DNA of 54,644 nt from Hydrogenophaga sp. GTDB lineage: Bacteria; Pseudomonadota; Gammaproteobacteria; Burkholderiales; Burkholderiaceae_C. Position 1 is the first letter of the stretch, and each line of letters opens with the position of its first letter. Below are positions 54,016-54,644 of the stretch, in pieces. The stretch covers positions 1 to 54,644 of the forward strand of contig JAUXNG010000008.1 in NCBI GenBank assembly GCA_030682835.1. Reading direction: 5' to 3'. Position numbers and translations under genes: made by a program. The notes beneath the pieces were generated by a model, which saw only the letters and a program-made list of their open reading frames with translations, did no database searches and was not told the DNA's origin.

Positions 54016-54644
54016 ATGTCTGAATCTTTTGCCGCCCTGTTCGAAGAATCCCTGAAACGCGCCGAAATGCGCTCGGGCGAAGTCATCACCGCTGAAGTTG
54101 TTCGCATCGAACACAGCCACGTGGTGGTCAACGCCGGTCTGAAGTCGGAAGCCTACGTGCCGCTCGCCGAATTCAAGAACGACCAGGGTGAACTCGAAGT
54201 CCAGGTCGGTGACTTCGTCTCCGTGGCCATCGACTCCGTGGAAAACGGCTTCGGTGACACACTGCTGTCGCGCGACAAGGCCAAGCGCCTGGCATCGTGG
54301 ATGTCGCTGGAAAAAGCACTCGAGTCGGGCGAATTCGTCACCGGCACGACCTCCAGCAAGGTCAAGGGCGGCCTGAAGGTCATGGTCAACGGCATCAGCG
54401 CGTTCCTGCCCGGTTCGCTGGTGGACAGCCGTCCGACCAAGGACCTGACCCCCTACGAGAACAAGACCCTGGAATTCAAGGTCATCAAGCTCGACCGCAA
54501 GCGCAACAACGTGGTGCTGAGCCGCCGCGCCGTGGTGGAAGCCTCCATGGGCGAAGAGCGCGCCAAGCTGATGGACACGCTGAAAGAAGGCGCCATCGTT
54601 CACGGCGTGGTCAAGAACATCACCGAATACGGTGCGTTCGTGGA
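54016..54644 (+). CDS. rpsA: 30S ribosomal protein S1, N-terminal part
   Basis: The first 209 codons of ribosomal protein S1; the gene continues beyond the window. The start [20 protein letters not shown] follows TAGGAA. The first S1 domain begins [19 protein letters not shown], the second has [20 protein letters not shown], and the third begins at the window end ([17 protein letters not shown]). S1 binds mRNA to the small subunit. The 191-bp gap before it probably contains its own promoter and regulatory leader, but I cannot place them. Confidence 0.96.
   Translation, partial: MSESFAALFEESLKRAEMRSGEVITAEVVRIEHSHVVVNAGLKSEAYVPLAEFKNDQGELEVQVGDFVSVAIDSVENGFGDTLLSRDKAKRLASWMSLEKALESGEFVTGTTSSKVKGGLKVMVNGISAFLPGSLVDSRPTKDLTPYENKTLEFKVIKLDRKRNNVVLSRRAVVEASMGEERAKLMDTLKEGAIVHGVVKNITEYGAFV

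Overview
The window is GC-rich DNA from a betaproteobacterium, most likely a member of the Comamonadaceae (Burkholderiales). The evidence is the chromosomal order gph-ubiG-ompA-gyrA-serC-pheA-tyrA-aroA/cmk-rpsA, the fused aroA-cmk gene, and a tmRNA whose tag reads ANDERFALAA. It divides into an integrated mobile island (about 1 to 43,016) and conserved chromosome (43,016 to the end).

Island, left to right. Positions 1-141 are one end of an IS66-family insertion sequence that continues off the window. Positions 613-12857 hold a nearly complete VirB/VirD4-type conjugation operon (virB1-2-3-4, a Cys-rich exported protein, virB6-5-8-9-10-11, virD4). It is followed by an OmpA-domain lipoprotein, an LPD7-domain protein and a frameshifted DUF1173 gene, and it ends at a strong terminator (16087-16109). 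Positions 16119-24949 carry a five-gene type I restriction-modification module: hsdM, hsdS, an AAA ATPase with its own promoter, hsdR and a zinc metallopeptidase. Positions 25033-34104 are a catabolic cargo: an IclR regulator divergent from an FAD-dependent dehydrogenase, an SDR, a branched-chain-type ABC importer (with LivM and LivG fused) and a second SDR.

The DNA-processing half of the conjugation system lies at 34434-38023. The relaxase and TraJ/MobC-like genes run left, and traK/traL/traM-like genes run right. Between them is a 336-bp region rich in inverted and phased repeats that is the probable oriT. DUF932, SSB and RadC genes follow, then a DUF456 membrane protein and a P4-type tyrosine integrase directly beside the 3' end of ssrA. 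No replication initiator is visible. The island therefore reads as an integrative and conjugative (or mobilizable) element integrated at ssrA; its far attachment site was not found and probably lies left of the window.

Chromosome. On the minus strand are ssrA (43016-43404), gph, ubiG and ompA. On the plus strand are gyrA, serC, pheA, tyrA, aroA-cmk and the start of rpsA. serC to aroA-cmk form a serine/aromatic amino acid cluster, with the cmk domain leading into rpsA. GyrA has Ser83 and Asp87, the residues of quinolone-sensitive enzymes.

How the parts fit: the integrase inserts the element at ssrA, the relaxase with TraJ/TraK-like proteins would nick oriT, VirD4 would couple the DNA to the VirB channel, and SSB, RadC and DUF932 are the usual establishment-type accessory genes. 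The restriction module and catabolic importer are passengers placed between the channel genes and the relaxase genes. The most unusual items are the ATPase and metallopeptidase built into the hsd operon, the terminator 9 nt before hsdM, the single-base frameshift in DUF1173, the repeat architecture of the candidate oriT, and the LivM-LivG fusion.
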